A stretch of 64,000 nucleotides of DNA. It comes from Pterois miles. Its lineage: Eukaryota > Chordata > Actinopteri > Perciformes > Scorpaenidae. Under the pieces are notes generated by a model, which had not been told where the DNA came from, did not search any database, and was given only the letters and a program-made list of their open reading frames with translations. Position numbers and translations under genes: made by a program. Positions 41,375 through 52,564 of the stretch are shown here, piece after piece. The DNA lies in assembly GCA_947000775.1 (NCBI GenBank), contig CAMQGK010000149.1:569001-633000 (forward strand). Reading direction: 5' to 3'. Positions within the stretch are counted from its first letter, which is position 1. Every line of letters starts with the position of its first letter.

Positions 41375-42220
41375 GAAAAGAGATAGTGATGGTCGGTCGC
41401 GAACGAAACGGCTTTAGGTGGCTTTTGAAGTGAACGAGGGAGCCGGCTTAGTGGGAGCCGTGTTTTTTTTTTTCTCTCTCTCTCTCACTTGGGAGTATTG
41501 GTAATATGTGTTTGGCTTGTGTGGGAGAGAGGGGGAGGGGCGAGAGTTACCGAGAGAAGGAGGCGAAGGAGAGAGAGAGAGAGAGAGAGAGAGCGAGAAG
41601 GAGGGAGAGAGAGAGAGAGAGAGAGGGGAAAAAGAAGAGAAAATGGAAATAGGAAGGTATAGTAAAGAAAATGAGTGAGGATAATGAAATAAAAGGAAGA
41701 GGGGAGGAATATATATAGGCCAAAGCAGGTAAAGGAGTAGGAATGGGAAGATAAAGAGTAGTGTGATATTAATGAGGTGCGTGGCCGTGTGCTGTGGTCT
41801 GTGTGTGCTTAAGCATATGGTCCCCCATCCTCGGTTGAGAAGTGTGAGAAGTGGCAGAAAGAATAGTTGATGAGATGAAAAATGTGATTGTTTGTGTGGA
41901 TGATAAAGGAAGGAAGTATATTTGCTGAAATTTTGAATTAGCAGGAATAAGTTTGGTAGAAGAGCGTGCATTGAAGAGAGGGTTAAAATCAAGCGCTTGG
42001 GTTGTACTTATTAAAATTATAAAGTGGTTGATTTGGTGGTTTGAGTTGAGAAAAAATGAGGAGAGAAGGCTGTAAAGTGGTAAAGAGGGATGGGTGCGAA
42101 TGAGCTAAATAAATATATTGTTTTTGGATATTTTATTTTTTATAATAAATTATGCAAAAATGGGCGGGGCGGGAGCCGAAAGAGCCGGTGGGGCCAAAGA
42201 GCCGGTTCTGAGGCCGGATT
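41375..42220. mobile_element. Possible hAT-type non-autonomous element
   Basis: GATGGTCGGTCGCGAACGAA with GAGCCGGCT near the left, and GAGCCGGTTCTGAGGCCGG near the right, resemble a fish hAT family with repeated GAGCCGGC motifs at both ends. The interior holds CT and GA runs (41465-41625). The ends are not exact. Confidence 0.35.
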
Positions 42221-42329
42221 TAAGAGAATTGAGGAATTATAATTAAATTGCTATAAAAGTTTAGCCCATTTGCATTGGTGTTTTAGTAATTGGTGGGAGC
42301 AATTGCGTGGAGGATTGTTGAGCTGATGA

Positions 42330-42860
42330 AAGGCCTTAAGCGTGCCTGTGTGAGGTTGGAGAGTAAGAAGTATTTTGATTTCTTAAAGTGGGTTTATGGA
42401 ACAAAAAAATAAGTGTAGACCCAAAAAATCTGGTGGCCGGAGGATCCGAGGCTTTTGTAAGACACGGGACGATCCTCATCCAAATTGGCATTACTGGTGC
42501 TGACTGCAGCCCAATAACCATGAGGCATTGAAAGGACGGCTAAAAACAAACTTGGCTTTCAAGCCAAATTGCGGCGAAGGGAGCACCAAAATGGGCGTTA
42601 AAGTTGGAAGAAAGTTTTATTCTTGATGAGAAAAAATGTACCTGTGGTCTGTGGCTCGCTAGGCATGAAAGGAGATGCCCCTGAGATTTTTTAACAGGAA
42701 GGGAGGGGGCGCATATGTTGGGGTGCTTTTTCTTAATGGAAATGGGCAGGTTGTGAGGGCGTAAAGCGCTGGTGGGAGATGTTGGCGGGCTCCCTAGTGA
42801 GGGCCTGTTGTGTGGTGATGTGGGTTTTTAGCAGGACGATGCTATTAAATGCGTTGCAAA
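42330..42860. other. Possible mobile-element remnant
   Basis: This part has normal base composition and coherent text (for example TGGTGCTGACTGCAGCCCAA), suggesting a transposase relic, but I cannot name the family. Frames are broken. Confidence 0.3.
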
Positions 42861-43429
42861 GGAGTAGGAGAATAATTTTGTTTGTGTTTGTTATTGGGTG
42901 GTGGATTTCAAAAATGGATAGAAGTGGTGCCGTGGCCTTGGCATAGCGTGATGCTGTTAATTTGGTTTTGGTTTTTGGTTTTTTGGGGTTTTTTTAGTGT
43001 GGTTTTTTTGTTGGTGTTTTTTATAAAAATTTTGTTGGTTTTGTTGTTTTTATTTTTTGTTTTTAATTTATTTATATTGTGTTTGTATATTAGTTTTTTT
43101 TTTGTGAAAAAGTTATAGTATATTTATATTGGGTGGATTGTTGAGATGGATTTGATAAATGTGTGTTTGGTGTTAAAATAAAATAAAAATATTATGTTTT
43201 GCTTCATTAAAAATTTGGGGGTGTTTTTTAAATATTGAGTAAAGTGCATCAGACAAATCTGCGTTTGAGTTTGTTTGTATGTTTAAATGTTTATTTGTCC
43301 AAGAGATGAGGGAGAGGGGCTGAATGGGGTTGCAAAGAATGGCTTTTAATATAGTAAGTAAAGGGAATAAGTAAAGTTGTGTAAATTAGGTGTAGAGTTT
43401 AGATGGTGAGATTGTTTAGAGATTATATT

Positions 43430-43735
43430 ATATTTTATTTTAATTTTAGTGTATATTGTATACCAACAACACATAATGCTGGTTCCTGGCAAAAATATAG
43501 ATGCGTATAATTATTCCGGTGTTAAATCCCTTGATTTGTTTTGTGATTATTATATGTGTGTGTTGAGGTTTGGTTGTCTGAAGTGATAGAGATAAATGTT
43601 TGTTGGTTATCAGTTTATATTTTCATATTTAAATGAGATATTTTTTGAGTTTAATTGTTTGAAATTACAATTTCTGCTACCTGCTTATAAATTGTGATAC
43701 CTTTATGAAGTATTTTTATACACTCACTCACTCTC
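43430..43735. repeat. Inverted-repeat flank (partner 12656-12990)
   Basis: The reverse complement of 12656-12990, with extra losses on this side. It marks the outer edge of the block holding hatching-enzyme copy C. Confidence 0.7.
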
Positions 43736-44345
43736 TTCAACCTCTTATCCGGGTCGGGTCACGGGGGCAACAGCTCCAGCAGGGGACCCCAAACTTCCCT
43801 TTCCCAGGCCACATTAACCAGCTCTGACTGGGGGAACCCAAGGCGTTCCCAGGCCAGTGTGGAGATATAATCTCTCCACCTAGTCCTGGGTCTTCCCCTG
43901 GGCCTCCTCCTAGCTGGTCCTGCCTGAAACACTTTCCTAGGGGGGCGCCTATGGGGCATCCTTACCAGATGCCCGAACCACCTCAACTGGCTCCTTTTAA
44001 TGTAATGGAGCAGCGGCTCTACTCAGAGTCCCTCATGGATGGCTGAGCTTCTCACCCTATCTCTAAGGGAAACACCTGACCCCTCCTGAGAAAATCCATC
44101 TGTCATGACCCAGCCCTCATGACCATAGGTGAGAGTAGGAATGAAGATTGACCGGAAGATCGCTGCTCCGATTCTCCGGGCAGTCTTACGTTCCATTGTC
44201 CCGTCACTCGCGAACAAGACCCCAAGGTACTTGAACTACATCACTTGGGGTATTCCCTACCCAGAGTAGACAATCCATTGGTTTCCTGCTGAGAACCATG
44301 GCCTCAGAATTAGAGCTGCTGATCCTCATCCCAGCTGGTTCACAC
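43735..44345 (-). mobile_element. RTE/Rex3-like LINE 3' part (twin of 12030-12655)
   Basis: On the minus strand: CEPAGMRISSSNSEAMVLSR, LTYGHEGWVMT, RWFGHLVRMPHRR, GRPRTRWRDYISTLAWERLG and LLELLPP, with the GAGTGAGTG tail at 43724. The same internal deletion and the same joint with a hatching-enzyme copy as at 12032 are present, so both are one event that was later duplicated. Confidence 0.8.
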
Positions 44346-44801
44346 TCTTTCAGGCACATCCTCTCATGGAGGAAGGAAGGAAGTGGAGCAGAGGACCAAG
44401 TGGACCAAGATGAGACCGTCGACATCAGCACCATGATTCTGACCTTCAACAACGCCACCAATGAGATCCTGTCGGAGGGAGATATATTGACTCCCAGGAC
44501 CAGAAATGCCATGCGATGCTGGTACCACAATTGCCTGTGCAGGAAAGCCTACAATGGCCTGTTGACGATTCCCTTCACCATGAGCTCAGAGGCAGAAGAT
44601 TGACAAGGCCATGAAGGCCTTCCACAGTAGCACCCGCATCCATTTTGTTTCTCATCAGAATGAGTATGACTACGTCAGCACTGAGAACAGAGGCGGATGT
44701 TTCTCTTTTCTGGGCAGAACGGGAGGCAGACAGGTCCTGTCTCTGAAAAGGCAGGGCTGCCTCTACCACGGCATCATCCAGCATAAGATCAACCATGCTC
44801 T
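44298..44801 (+). pseudogene. Hatching enzyme pseudogene C with LINE-derived leader
   Basis: An ATG in good context (ACCATGG, 44298) lies in antisense LINE sequence and opens a 101-codon frame: MASELELLILIPAGSHS from the LINE, then the hatching-enzyme propeptide (GSGAEDQ, EGD switch) and mature start NAMRCWYHNC to SSEAED-stop. A four-base GGAA expansion puts leader and propeptide in one frame. The catalytic domain continues in another frame from 44611. Its zinc site begins HKINHAL, so the catalytic Glu is Lys, and the copy is cut at 44801, joined to a SAMD3-like exon. It shares with copy A a 15-base and a 2-base deletion at the SSE(FTSS)ERQ region and the STRIHF Cys loss. Not functional as a protease. 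Confidence 0.8.
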
Positions 44802-44805
44802 GCAA

Positions 44806-44968
44806 CCATCAGCCATTTGTGCAATGACTGCTTTGAGCCTGGCCCCTAGCTGTCCTCCTCTCTCTTGGAACAAACTCGTCAGGTTGTCAGAGTAGAGGTC
44901 CAGCTGAGACAGGAACTCGGACTGAAGTGGGAGGCAGGTGATTCTCTTGAATTCAGTGTTGATCTGAA
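44806..44968 (-). pseudogene. SAMD3-like exon fragment
   Basis: The reverse complement of 7409-7567, including the splice acceptor TTTTCAG before ATCAACACTG. It reads INTEFKRITCLPLQSEF and SLFQERGGQLGARLKAVI. It ends at the break with hatching-enzyme copy C. Confidence 0.7.
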
Positions 44969-44969
44969 A

Positions 44970-45132
44970 AGACTACTTCTTCTTCTTCTACTTCTTCTTC
45001 TTCTAGTTCTTCTTCTTCTTTCTTCTTCTTCCTCTTCTACTTCTTCTTCTTCTTCTACTTCTTCTTCTTCCTCTTCTACTTCTTCTTCTTCTACTTCTTT
45101 TTCTTCCTCTTCTTCTTCTTCTTCTACTTCTT
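44970..45132 (+). repeat. (CTT)n / (TTC)n tract
   Basis: About 160 bases of CTT with scattered CTA and CCT units. Confidence 0.95.
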
Positions 45133-45229
45133 GTATTCTTGTATTGTTTCCTTGCGCCTTCTCAGTAGGTTCTATTTCCTGAACTCTGTTACATTTATTT
45201 CAATTTTCATTTCAATCAATTTTAATCAG

Positions 45230-45475
45230 CACGAGAAACTTATATATGCAACATTTGTGGTCTTCGGGTAAATTTGACCCGATTTCAAAAGTTAAAATAC
45301 CATAATTTTGGTTTTCTTCCATATAATTGCCTGAAAATCACATGGATGGTTCCATACTATGTTCTTTGCAAGTAAAATAAATTATGACTATTTTTGTTGA
45401 ATTATGTGTGTTAAAATTTATAGCACCTGTGGTCTTCCCGGGTCAATATGACCCGGCCACATTTAGTGGTGCAAT
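45230..45475. repeat. GGTCAAATTGACC-type repeat (partner 15525-15718)
   Basis: GTGGTCTTCGGGTAAATTTG at 45258 and GTGGTCTTCCCGGGTCAATA at 45429 keep the spacing of the 15.5-kb pair in inverted order. Confidence 0.55.
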
Positions 45476-45506
45476 GGGTCATACTATTGCGCTTTCCAGC
45501 CCAATG

Positions 45507-45507
<1 letters not shown>

Positions 45508-45545
<38 letters not shown>

Positions 45546-45592
45546 GCACATATGTGCACACACATGCACACACACACACACACACACACTTC
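45508..45592 (+). repeat. (CA)n microsatellite
   Basis: CA units with one GCACATATGTG interruption. Confidence 0.95.
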
Positions 45593-46735
45593 AACAACCA
45601 GATTATCACAAAGAGTGGCTATGGGTCCAGATTCCGTAGTGGTGGTAGTGATTCCTGCTCTACATGGATGACATCAAGCTGTACGCCAGGAATGAGCGAG
45701 ATATAGACTCACTGATCCACACCACCAGGATCTACAGCAACGACGCATGTCACTTGGACTGGTCAAGTGTGGCTGGATGGTCTTAAAGAGAGGCAGGATG
45801 ATCAGAACTGAAGGGGTTGACCTACAGGAGGGCAGCATAGGTGATATCCAAGACAGCTATGAGTAGGCCGCAAGGAAGTCAACCACAGCCAAATATCCAG
45901 AGAGTAACGCAAGTCCTGAAAAGTCAACTGAATGATAAGAACAAGATCCGAGCCATCAACAATACGCACTACCACTTATCAGATATCCTGCTGGGATCAT
46001 AAGCTGGTCAAAAGAGGAGACTGAAGCCACAGATATCAAGACAAGAAAGCTCCTCACCATGCACGGAGGGTTTCACCCCAAGTCCAGCACCCTGAGGCTG
46101 TACACTTAGCTGAAAGAGGGAAGCTGAGGACTAGTGAGCGTCAAGGCCACAGTCCTGGATGAAACATGGAAAGTCCAAGAATATATCAAGAAAATGGCCC
46201 CAAAGGATGAACTGCTAAGTGAATGTCTCAGGCAGCCCCTACATGGTATGAACCACCATCAAATCGAAGAAGTGGCTGATATCAAGAAAAGGTACCAATG
46301 GCTGGAAAATGCTGGACTGACAGAGCGCAGAGGCACTAATCATGGCAGCACAAAAACAGGCCCTAAGTACAAGAGCCATAGAGGCCAGAATCTAGATAGA
46401 GAAGATAGAGTCTAGTAGATCAGACCCAAGGTGTAGACTGAAAGATGCCCCCTGATATACAGCATATAGTAGCAGGCTGTAAGATGTTAGCTGGATCAGC
46501 GTACATGGAGAGGCAAAACCAAGTGGTTGGAACAGTGTACAGGAACATCTGCACCCAGTATGGACTAGAAGTACCCAGATCCCAATGGGATATACCACAG
46601 AAGGTGGCTGAGAACAACAGGGCCAAGTTTCTGTAGGACTTCAGCTTCCACACTGACAACCAGTTCCTGGCTAACCAACCAGATATTGTGGTGGTGGACG
46701 AAGAGCAGAAGAGGGTGGTGGTGGTAGATGAGGTC
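45593..46735 (+). mobile_element. R2/R4-superfamily LINE 3' part, copy 2
   Basis: The inverted copy of 14335-15440 without the SINE. Reads YMDDIKLYARNE (45666), SVKATVLDETWKVQEYIKKM (46134), KMAPKDELLSECLRQ, HIVAGCKMLAGSAYMERQNQ (46457), YGLEVPRSQWDIP and NQPDIVVVDEEQ. Frame breaks are partly different from copy 1, so both decayed after duplication. Confidence 0.7.
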
Positions 46736-46934
46736 TATTGTACCATATATCATTATACCATGTATTTGAAAGAGATGAAGCCCAGATTTCAAATATAGAA
46801 GAATTAATCAGGCTGACACAAGTCAATTAGTTTAGTCTAACAAAATAAGTTTTACTAAAGAATCAGAATAGTTTTCAGATGAGAGGACAATCCTGTTCTC
46901 CCGCCAACTAACTGGCGCACCCCCTTTCTCAACT

Positions 46935-48796
46935 GACTGAGGACCCCAGCTCTCCATCCTGAGGACTCAGGTCTGACACCTCACACCCAGCTGATACTGG
47001 CACCCAGTCTACCTGAAAGGAGGCTCTGAACCTTTTGACTGGATCCAGTCCCGCTAAAGAAACGAATGCTGTCCTGCTACGCTGTCTCTCTCTTGTCTGA
47101 GCCCTATTTATTTACAACAGTTTGTTGTTGTTTGTTGTTGCCGCTCTGCCCTGATGGCTGAAACAGCTGCTGAAGCCTGAAGCAGCTCCGCTGTATCTAC
47201 GTGCAGGTGAATCCCAGCCATTGTGAAGAGGGACTTAAAGAAAGACTTTAGGTCCAGAATCTTTTGAATCGAGTGACCCATCCAGCTCCGAGGAGGGGGG
47301 TCTGAAGAAATGGCTCAGAGATGCCTCGCCAGACAGAGAGAGACGAAGATGGAAACATGCATCGAGGTGACAGCCATCCAAAAACAAGGGTGTCCAAGAA
47401 CCAAAGAGAGCCACTGAGGGAGAGAGACGACTCAAGCCGGGTCGCATCGTTGGATCCAGAAGATCCAAACTGTTCCAGACAGAAGCTGCTGCCGCTCTGC
47501 TCCAGACAGCACAACCTCCATCTACCATCTACTCAGAGAGGCTGATGTATAGATGTATCTTCAGAGGAGAAAGAGTCTGATGACTAGACTAATGACCCAA
47601 TTCATAGTCAATTCATAGTCAACTAATAACTCAGTTACAAACTTTACAATTAAAATTAGACCACGTCTACATGTATAACCTGAAACTGATTCTCAATCTT
47701 CCCTGGTGCTTCTTAAACTCTTTATTAAATCCAATCAGAGAGATATCAGTCACTGAATTGATCTGGTCATCTTTAATTTGTTCTATCCGTGAATGTTCAT
47801 CATTTGTATTTGCTGTATTCCTTTAATTTTTCTCTATTCGATTCTATCAGTTTTATCATTCATTCAATTACATTCTGCTAGTAGTGTATTGAAGTTAAAT
47901 GTGGGTAATATTTAAAGATGAATGTTACCCCTTTCCTTCACATTTTATGATAATTTGTCTTACAATTAATAATTTGGGATTATTAATTGTCAAGATGAAT
48001 CTTGATATGAATTAATGATTGTTAATCTGCTCAATGCAATAGCGCTACAAAGCAATACCATCCAGTCAGGTATGATGAAAATGTTTGGAGAGCGATACTG
48101 TAAAGGATGGCATCTTGTGAAGATGCTGATGGCATAGCTGAGGTGGCCTAGCAATGGAAGAAATTGGGGTTTGGTGCATCAGGAGGAAGGAAATTCAGGA
48201 GGAAATCCAGTGGCTTTTCTCGGTAGTGAGGGATGTTTGGATTCTCTGGAAGTACTGAGACCTTCTGCTTTCTCTGCGGAGAGAGGAACTCAGAGTTTGT
48301 GGAGGGTGGAAGTCAGTGTGGAGACCAAATGCTGAGGGTGAATAAGGTAGTGTGATGGCTGGAAAGTCATCTAGCAGATGGATGATGTACAGGAGTTTAT
48401 AGTTGTTTGTTAAGACCCTGCAGAGTGCTTTAGATGAAAATCTTTTTTTTAATTATTCATTTCTTAAGTCAGTAGTTGTGTAATAAGCAGGAAAATGTCC
48501 AGCTTGTACAGATGAAAGGCATCGCCCTGTCGAGGGTTTACTTCACAGCAATGATTGGCTCACTGAACATTATCCATGACTTAAACATTGAAGCATGATG
48601 ATAATTCATCATGTGTTGAAAAGTACAACATTTAAACAACATTGTGGTATCAACCTTGATCCAGTTCATCGTTGGTTCAACATTGATCTATGATGATGAT
48701 CTATGATCTTGTTTTTTTCAATGAGTTACTGCTGCACTTTGGTCACTGATTTTTATTCTTTTCATTGGATCTTCAAAAAGGAGTCATGGTGATCCA
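46935..48796. repeat. Left arm of a large inverted duplication (bphl 3' flank)
   Basis: Matches the reverse complement of 57370-58235 plus 62930-63912. 47235-47545 holds overlapping short frames seen in both arms but with no recognised motif. 48610-48796 also matches the flank of the intact bphl gene at 27293-27472. Confidence 0.75.
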
Positions 48797-48969
48797 TCAG
48801 TCCTCCAGAAAGTCTTCCACCAGTTTGTTGACCTCATCAGAGTGAGTCAGGTGGATAAAGTGTGAACCACCAGGAAACAGGTGAAATCTAGATTTGGGAC
48901 AAAAAAGAGGGTATAGTGTACACGTCATGTTGTTTCTTGAATTTGAGGTAACTGTCATATTTGTGTGTG

Positions 48970-49004
<35 letters not shown>

Positions 49005-49138
49005 GTGTTCTCACCGTGATCCCTTGATGTGTTTAACGAGGTACTGTGCATGGTGGAGGGGACAAATGTCATCATTGTCTCCATTAACAATGAGGGTTGG
49101 ACATCTGATTAGGGGCAGAAGCTCCAGGCAGATACTCC
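48797..49138 (-). pseudogene. bphl copy 2, exons 6 and 7
   Basis: Exon 6 (49138-49015, 124 bases) and exon 7 (48887-48797, 91 bases) have the same lengths and splice sites as in the intact gene. They encode the Asp and His of the triad (NGDNDDICP, GGSHFIHL) and end in TGA. Intron 6 again holds a TG run. Similarity to intron 5 goes on to 49327 and stops; exons 1-5 do not follow on this strand. This is a 3' gene fragment left by rearrangement. Confidence 0.85.
48962..49009 (+). repeat. (TG)n microsatellite
   Basis: In intron 6 of the bphl fragment, interrupted once by TTT. Confidence 0.9.
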
Positions 49139-49327
49139 CTGACCAGAGGACATTTAAGTCAATATTTTGTCTTTTCAGCTGACATTTATTAGAACATAAC
49201 ACCATTAAAGAGAACCTCAAATTTAGTCTCCTGTTCCCTGTGTATAAAAGTAGTAGATTTGGTGGCAGAAACAAATATCTTCCATCCTAGATTCCATCAG
49301 TTCTGTGTTTTCTACTACACATCCACT

Positions 49328-49859
49328 GTTGCGGCGATCTGCCTGAGGTGTGGCCGTGTGCGTGTTGCACGCGACAGTGAGCGTGCTGCATGCTCGTGAT
49401 GTCGAGCGTGCTGCTGCGTGCACATGACAGTGAGCGTGCCACTCTGTGGTGCACCTCACCAGGTGAATGAAATCAGGATTAATCAGGTCTGGGTGCGGTG
49501 AAAACCAGACAATTCAAGCGACGCACCCGTCATTTGGCCGGCAGCAACAGTCACAAAGGCACTTCACAAGTAAACTGATGGGGAAAAGGACTTTGACCAA
49601 AAAGGGCTACCGGTAAGCTCATGCTTCTTCATTGGTCATTAATAATGCAAACCCTGGCTTCCTTGTATCTTGTCTTTGTATTTGGGCAGAGGAAATTATA
49701 TTCTGGGAATTATATTCCTATTGTTAAACTTCAAATGTGTTCTTATGTTTGTTAATTGGGTTGCCTGTTTATTTACCATTTAAAATAAATATTTGTTAAA
49801 TTATGAGACGATTCAGTGGCCCAAAGAGTTGTTTAAAAAACTCCCTAGAGGGGGGGTAC
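49328..49859 (+). mobile_element. Internal 3' end of an LTR retrotransposon
   Basis: Non-coding sequence starting abruptly at the bphl intron break and ending in AGAGGGGGGGTAC, a polypurine tract, directly before the TGTCAGGAAAC start of an LTR. 49340-49450 has a loose GAGCGTGC repeat. Confidence 0.55.
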
Positions 49860-50345
49860 TGTCAGGAAACCCCGGTCTTAGTTCTGTTTCTGTGTTTCTT
49901 GTTGCATGCTTTCCTGTTGAGCACTTCCTGTTTTATTTTGGCATGTTTAACCTCTCCTATCATTCCAGAGCACATCACTTCCTCTCCTGCATGCTTCCCG
50001 CCACTACGTTTGAGCACCTCCCCCGACCTTGATTCTGCACCACTCACCTGAGTCTCATCGTGATTCCCCCGCGCTGATTGTGTCCACCTGTGTATAGTCA
50101 ATCACTCACTCACTAGTATATAACGTGTCTTCCCCATTCCCTCTGTGCCAGATCGTCTTGTGCTTTCACGTCGAGAGTTCCAGCGTTTTCCCAGTAAGTT
50201 ATTGCCTTCTAGTGTTTTGATCTCTGCCTGTTTATACCGACCTAGCCCCTAGTCTGCCGTTTTGGATGTGTTTGCCTTATCGCTTGATTCCTGTGTACCA
50301 AACCACTGACTGTAATAAAGACGCCGATTATTGCCTACAACCTGT
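49860..50345 (+). mobile_element. LTR of family B (3' LTR, end decayed)
   Basis: Starts TGTCAGGAAACC after the purine tract and matches the reverse complement of 50797-51317 for most of its length (TGCATGCTTTCC, CACTTCCTGTTTTATTTTG, GTGTCCACCTGTG). AATAAA near 50315. The right end is diverged and fuses to bphl intron-1 sequence at about 50402. Confidence 0.6.
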
Positions 50346-50401
50346 TGCCACTGTGTTTGCTATGGAGTCCTCTGGTGCCATTGATCAGATCCTTAACAAG
50401 G

Positions 50402-50796
50402 CCTAGGAAACAAATCACTCAGTGAGGTTTAAGAAAAGATCACAGTTTGAGATTAAATAACACCAGAGGTGCTGAAGTATGGAAGATAACTGACAAAAAA
50501 TAAAAACTCTTGGTTGTGGTTTCAACCAGGACACAAACATCTGTCTTCTGGGCGAAAGTGACCTGGTGATGCAAACTGACAAACCAGAGCAAAATACCAT
50601 CACATTTCCAGGAGGCAGAGGCAACACAGCTGTAACAATGCACAACTTAGACCAGAGACCAATAACACAATGTCAGACATCAAGATTCAGTGAAAATGAC
50701 AAGAAGCTGTCATTGAGGGTAATGGAGACCATGGTGTTGAGCATCACAACCACTGATCTACTTTTTGAAGGCCAAAGAACAATACAGTGTTGTAAT
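50402..50796 (+). pseudogene. Copy of the bphl intron-1 membrane-protein exon, first part
   Basis: Reads the same as 31870-31480 reversed: DTNICLLGESDLVMQTDK, ITFPGGRGNTAV, SRFSENDKKLSLRV, LLFEGQRTIQCC. The frame is still open despite being in a broken locus. An LTR is inserted at 50797; the membrane segment follows after it (51318-51400). Confidence 0.45.
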
Positions 50797-51317
50797 TGTC
50801 ACGACAGGCTACACGCAGGCTTGGACTCAGAAGCAGACTCAGACACAGGGAAGTTCACAATGATTGGCGTCTTTAATACAAGTCTCAGGTCGGTACACGG
50901 TAGAGCAGTCACACTGGCAGACAAATCCAAAACGGCAGGCAAAAAGGGGCAACTTCAAAAAACAAGCTGAGAGTCAATGGCAAGAGAAGGCAAAACATGA
51001 GGAAGATTGCGGGTACGCTTTTCACAAGGGATAAAGATGAACTGGCACAGAGGGAAAGGGAAGCACACATTAAATACTAGTGAGGGGAGTGATTGACGAT
51101 GCACAGGTGGACACAATCAGGGCGGGGAGATCAGACACAGGTGAATGGTGTTGGAAACTGGTGCTGGAGGTGCTCAAATGTGAGGGCGGGAAAGCATGCA
51201 GGCAGGAAGTGAAGTGAGCTGAAACGAGAGGGAATGTTAGAATACAAAATAAAACAGGAAGTGCAAAATAAGAGCATGCACAAGAAACACAGAACCTACG
51301 ACCTAGTATTCCTGACA
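50797..51317 (-). mobile_element. Solo LTR, family B (521 bp)
   Basis: Begins TGTCACGACAGG, ends TATTCCTGACA and is flanked by the 5-base duplication GTAAT (50792-50796, 51318-51322). It splits the membrane-protein exon copy. The same site in the intact locus is empty. Confidence 0.85.
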
Positions 51318-51499
51318 GTAATGTTATTATGGCTGTGATTCTTGTCATGTTTGGTTTTGCTGTGATGTTTTTCACTGGGCAGAAATATTCTCCTCTTATC
51401 CATCACTATTACCTGTTTCCCTGCAGCTCCCATCTCCACTCAGGATCTCTGGAGCTCAGCCTGAGTGACCATCAGGTTCTCGGTCACCTCTCTTACCAA

Positions 51500-52564
51500 T
51501 GTTAGGAAGGCTGGTGTTAAGAAAGAAGACAGAAAGAAAGAACCCCAAACGCAGAAAACCACAAAGATGACAGATTAACAAAAAGCGAGTCTTTAATCTG
51601 AGACTGTTTAAACAATAACTATAGTAACACAAAATAATACACCGAACAAGAAAGAAATAATATCTAAGCACAAAGAAACCACAAGGAAACTAAATACATC
51701 AAAACTAGAATTAACATTAGACCTGAAGTGTCCAGAGAGACAAGAAGGGTACACAAGTGCACAAACGCAGACAAGTGAAACACAGTACCACCAAGAGTGC
51801 ACAGAAAGACATCTAAACTGGAAAAAAACCTACCAGGAGAAAAAAAACACAAAGCTACATGAAGAGAAGGGATTCTAAGGGGAATCTGAGAAAAAAACAC
51901 GAAAAAAAGCACACGATAGTTAAAGTAGAAGGAACACAGAGTACGGGGAGATCACAGGAACTAAAACAAAGGAGCTGACAAGAACAGAGGGAAAAGGAGT
52001 GGTTTAAATACAGAGGGTGGTGACACACAGGTGGAAACAATCAGGGTGGAGCAGACAATCAAAAAAGGAGGGAATACAGACAAAGACAAGAAGTAAAGCT
52101 GAAAATGACACAGAGACGTTGGGGGCGGCAGTAGCTCAGTCTGTAGGGAGTTGGCTTGGGAACTGGAGGGTCACCGGTTCAAGTCCCGACATGGACCAAG
52201 AAATGAGTGTGAACTGGTAGCTGGAGAGGTGCCAGTTTACCTCTTGGGGCACTTGCCCCTGAGCAAGGCACCAAACCCCCAACTGCTCGGGGCGCTTGTC
52301 AGGAGCAGCCCCATCACTCTGACATATCTCCATTGCTGCATGTTTGTGCATGTTTGTGTTCGGGTCTGCATGTACCGTGTATAAGTTAACAACAGAGTGA
52401 AAAAATTGAATTTCCCCTCGTGGGACGCATAAAGGACTATCTTCTTGAGTACAGTGAGTGAAACACAAACAATACACTAGAACCAGGAACTCAGTATAAG
52501 AAAACAGAACCAAATAATAAACTAATCAAAAGTCTAACTAACATAAAAGTCCATAACCGTGACA
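51500..52564 (-). mobile_element. Solo LTR, family A, carrying a SINE
   Basis: Begins TGTTAGGAAGGC, ends ACCGTGACA and is flanked by ACCAA (51495-51499, 52565-52569). It belongs with 54215-55548. Its ORFs are compositional only. A SINE sits at 52121-52446. Confidence 0.85.
52121..52446 (+). mobile_element. tRNA-derived SINE, copy 3
   Basis: Same family as the copies at 13998 and 23666: GTAGCTCAGTCTGTAGGGA, B box GGTTCAAGTCC, tail after GGGACGCATAAAGGACTATC. Nested in the solo LTR. Confidence 0.85.

Larger units (their letters stand above)
37331..43429. other. Long C-poor, G/T-rich anomalous tract
   Basis: No credible gene. The plus strand is very poor in C in most of this 6-kb interval, with low-complexity GT, GA and TA stretches. 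Recognisable pieces (Rex3-like at 38990-39420, hAT-like at 41375-42220, the flank at 43300-43430) are riddled with small deletions that mostly remove C. GC-rich patches exist at 38550-38760. This may be a badly polished stretch of assembly or a highly decayed repeat; the sequence alone cannot settle it, and frames in it should not be trusted. Confidence 0.7.

Noticed and set aside
41414..41992. 192-codon minus-strand frame rich in Ser and Leu
   Set aside because: Comes from GA/CT runs; stops are absent because of composition.
47235..47545. Candidate exon conserved in both arms of the inverted duplication (also 63257-63540)
   Set aside because: Conservation follows from recent duplication; frames differ between arms and no motif or splice structure supports coding.
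51608..52513. Hydrophobic minus-strand frames that look like membrane proteins
   Set aside because: They lie inside a solo LTR and a SINE; T-rich sequence gives Phe/Leu/Cys-rich translations.
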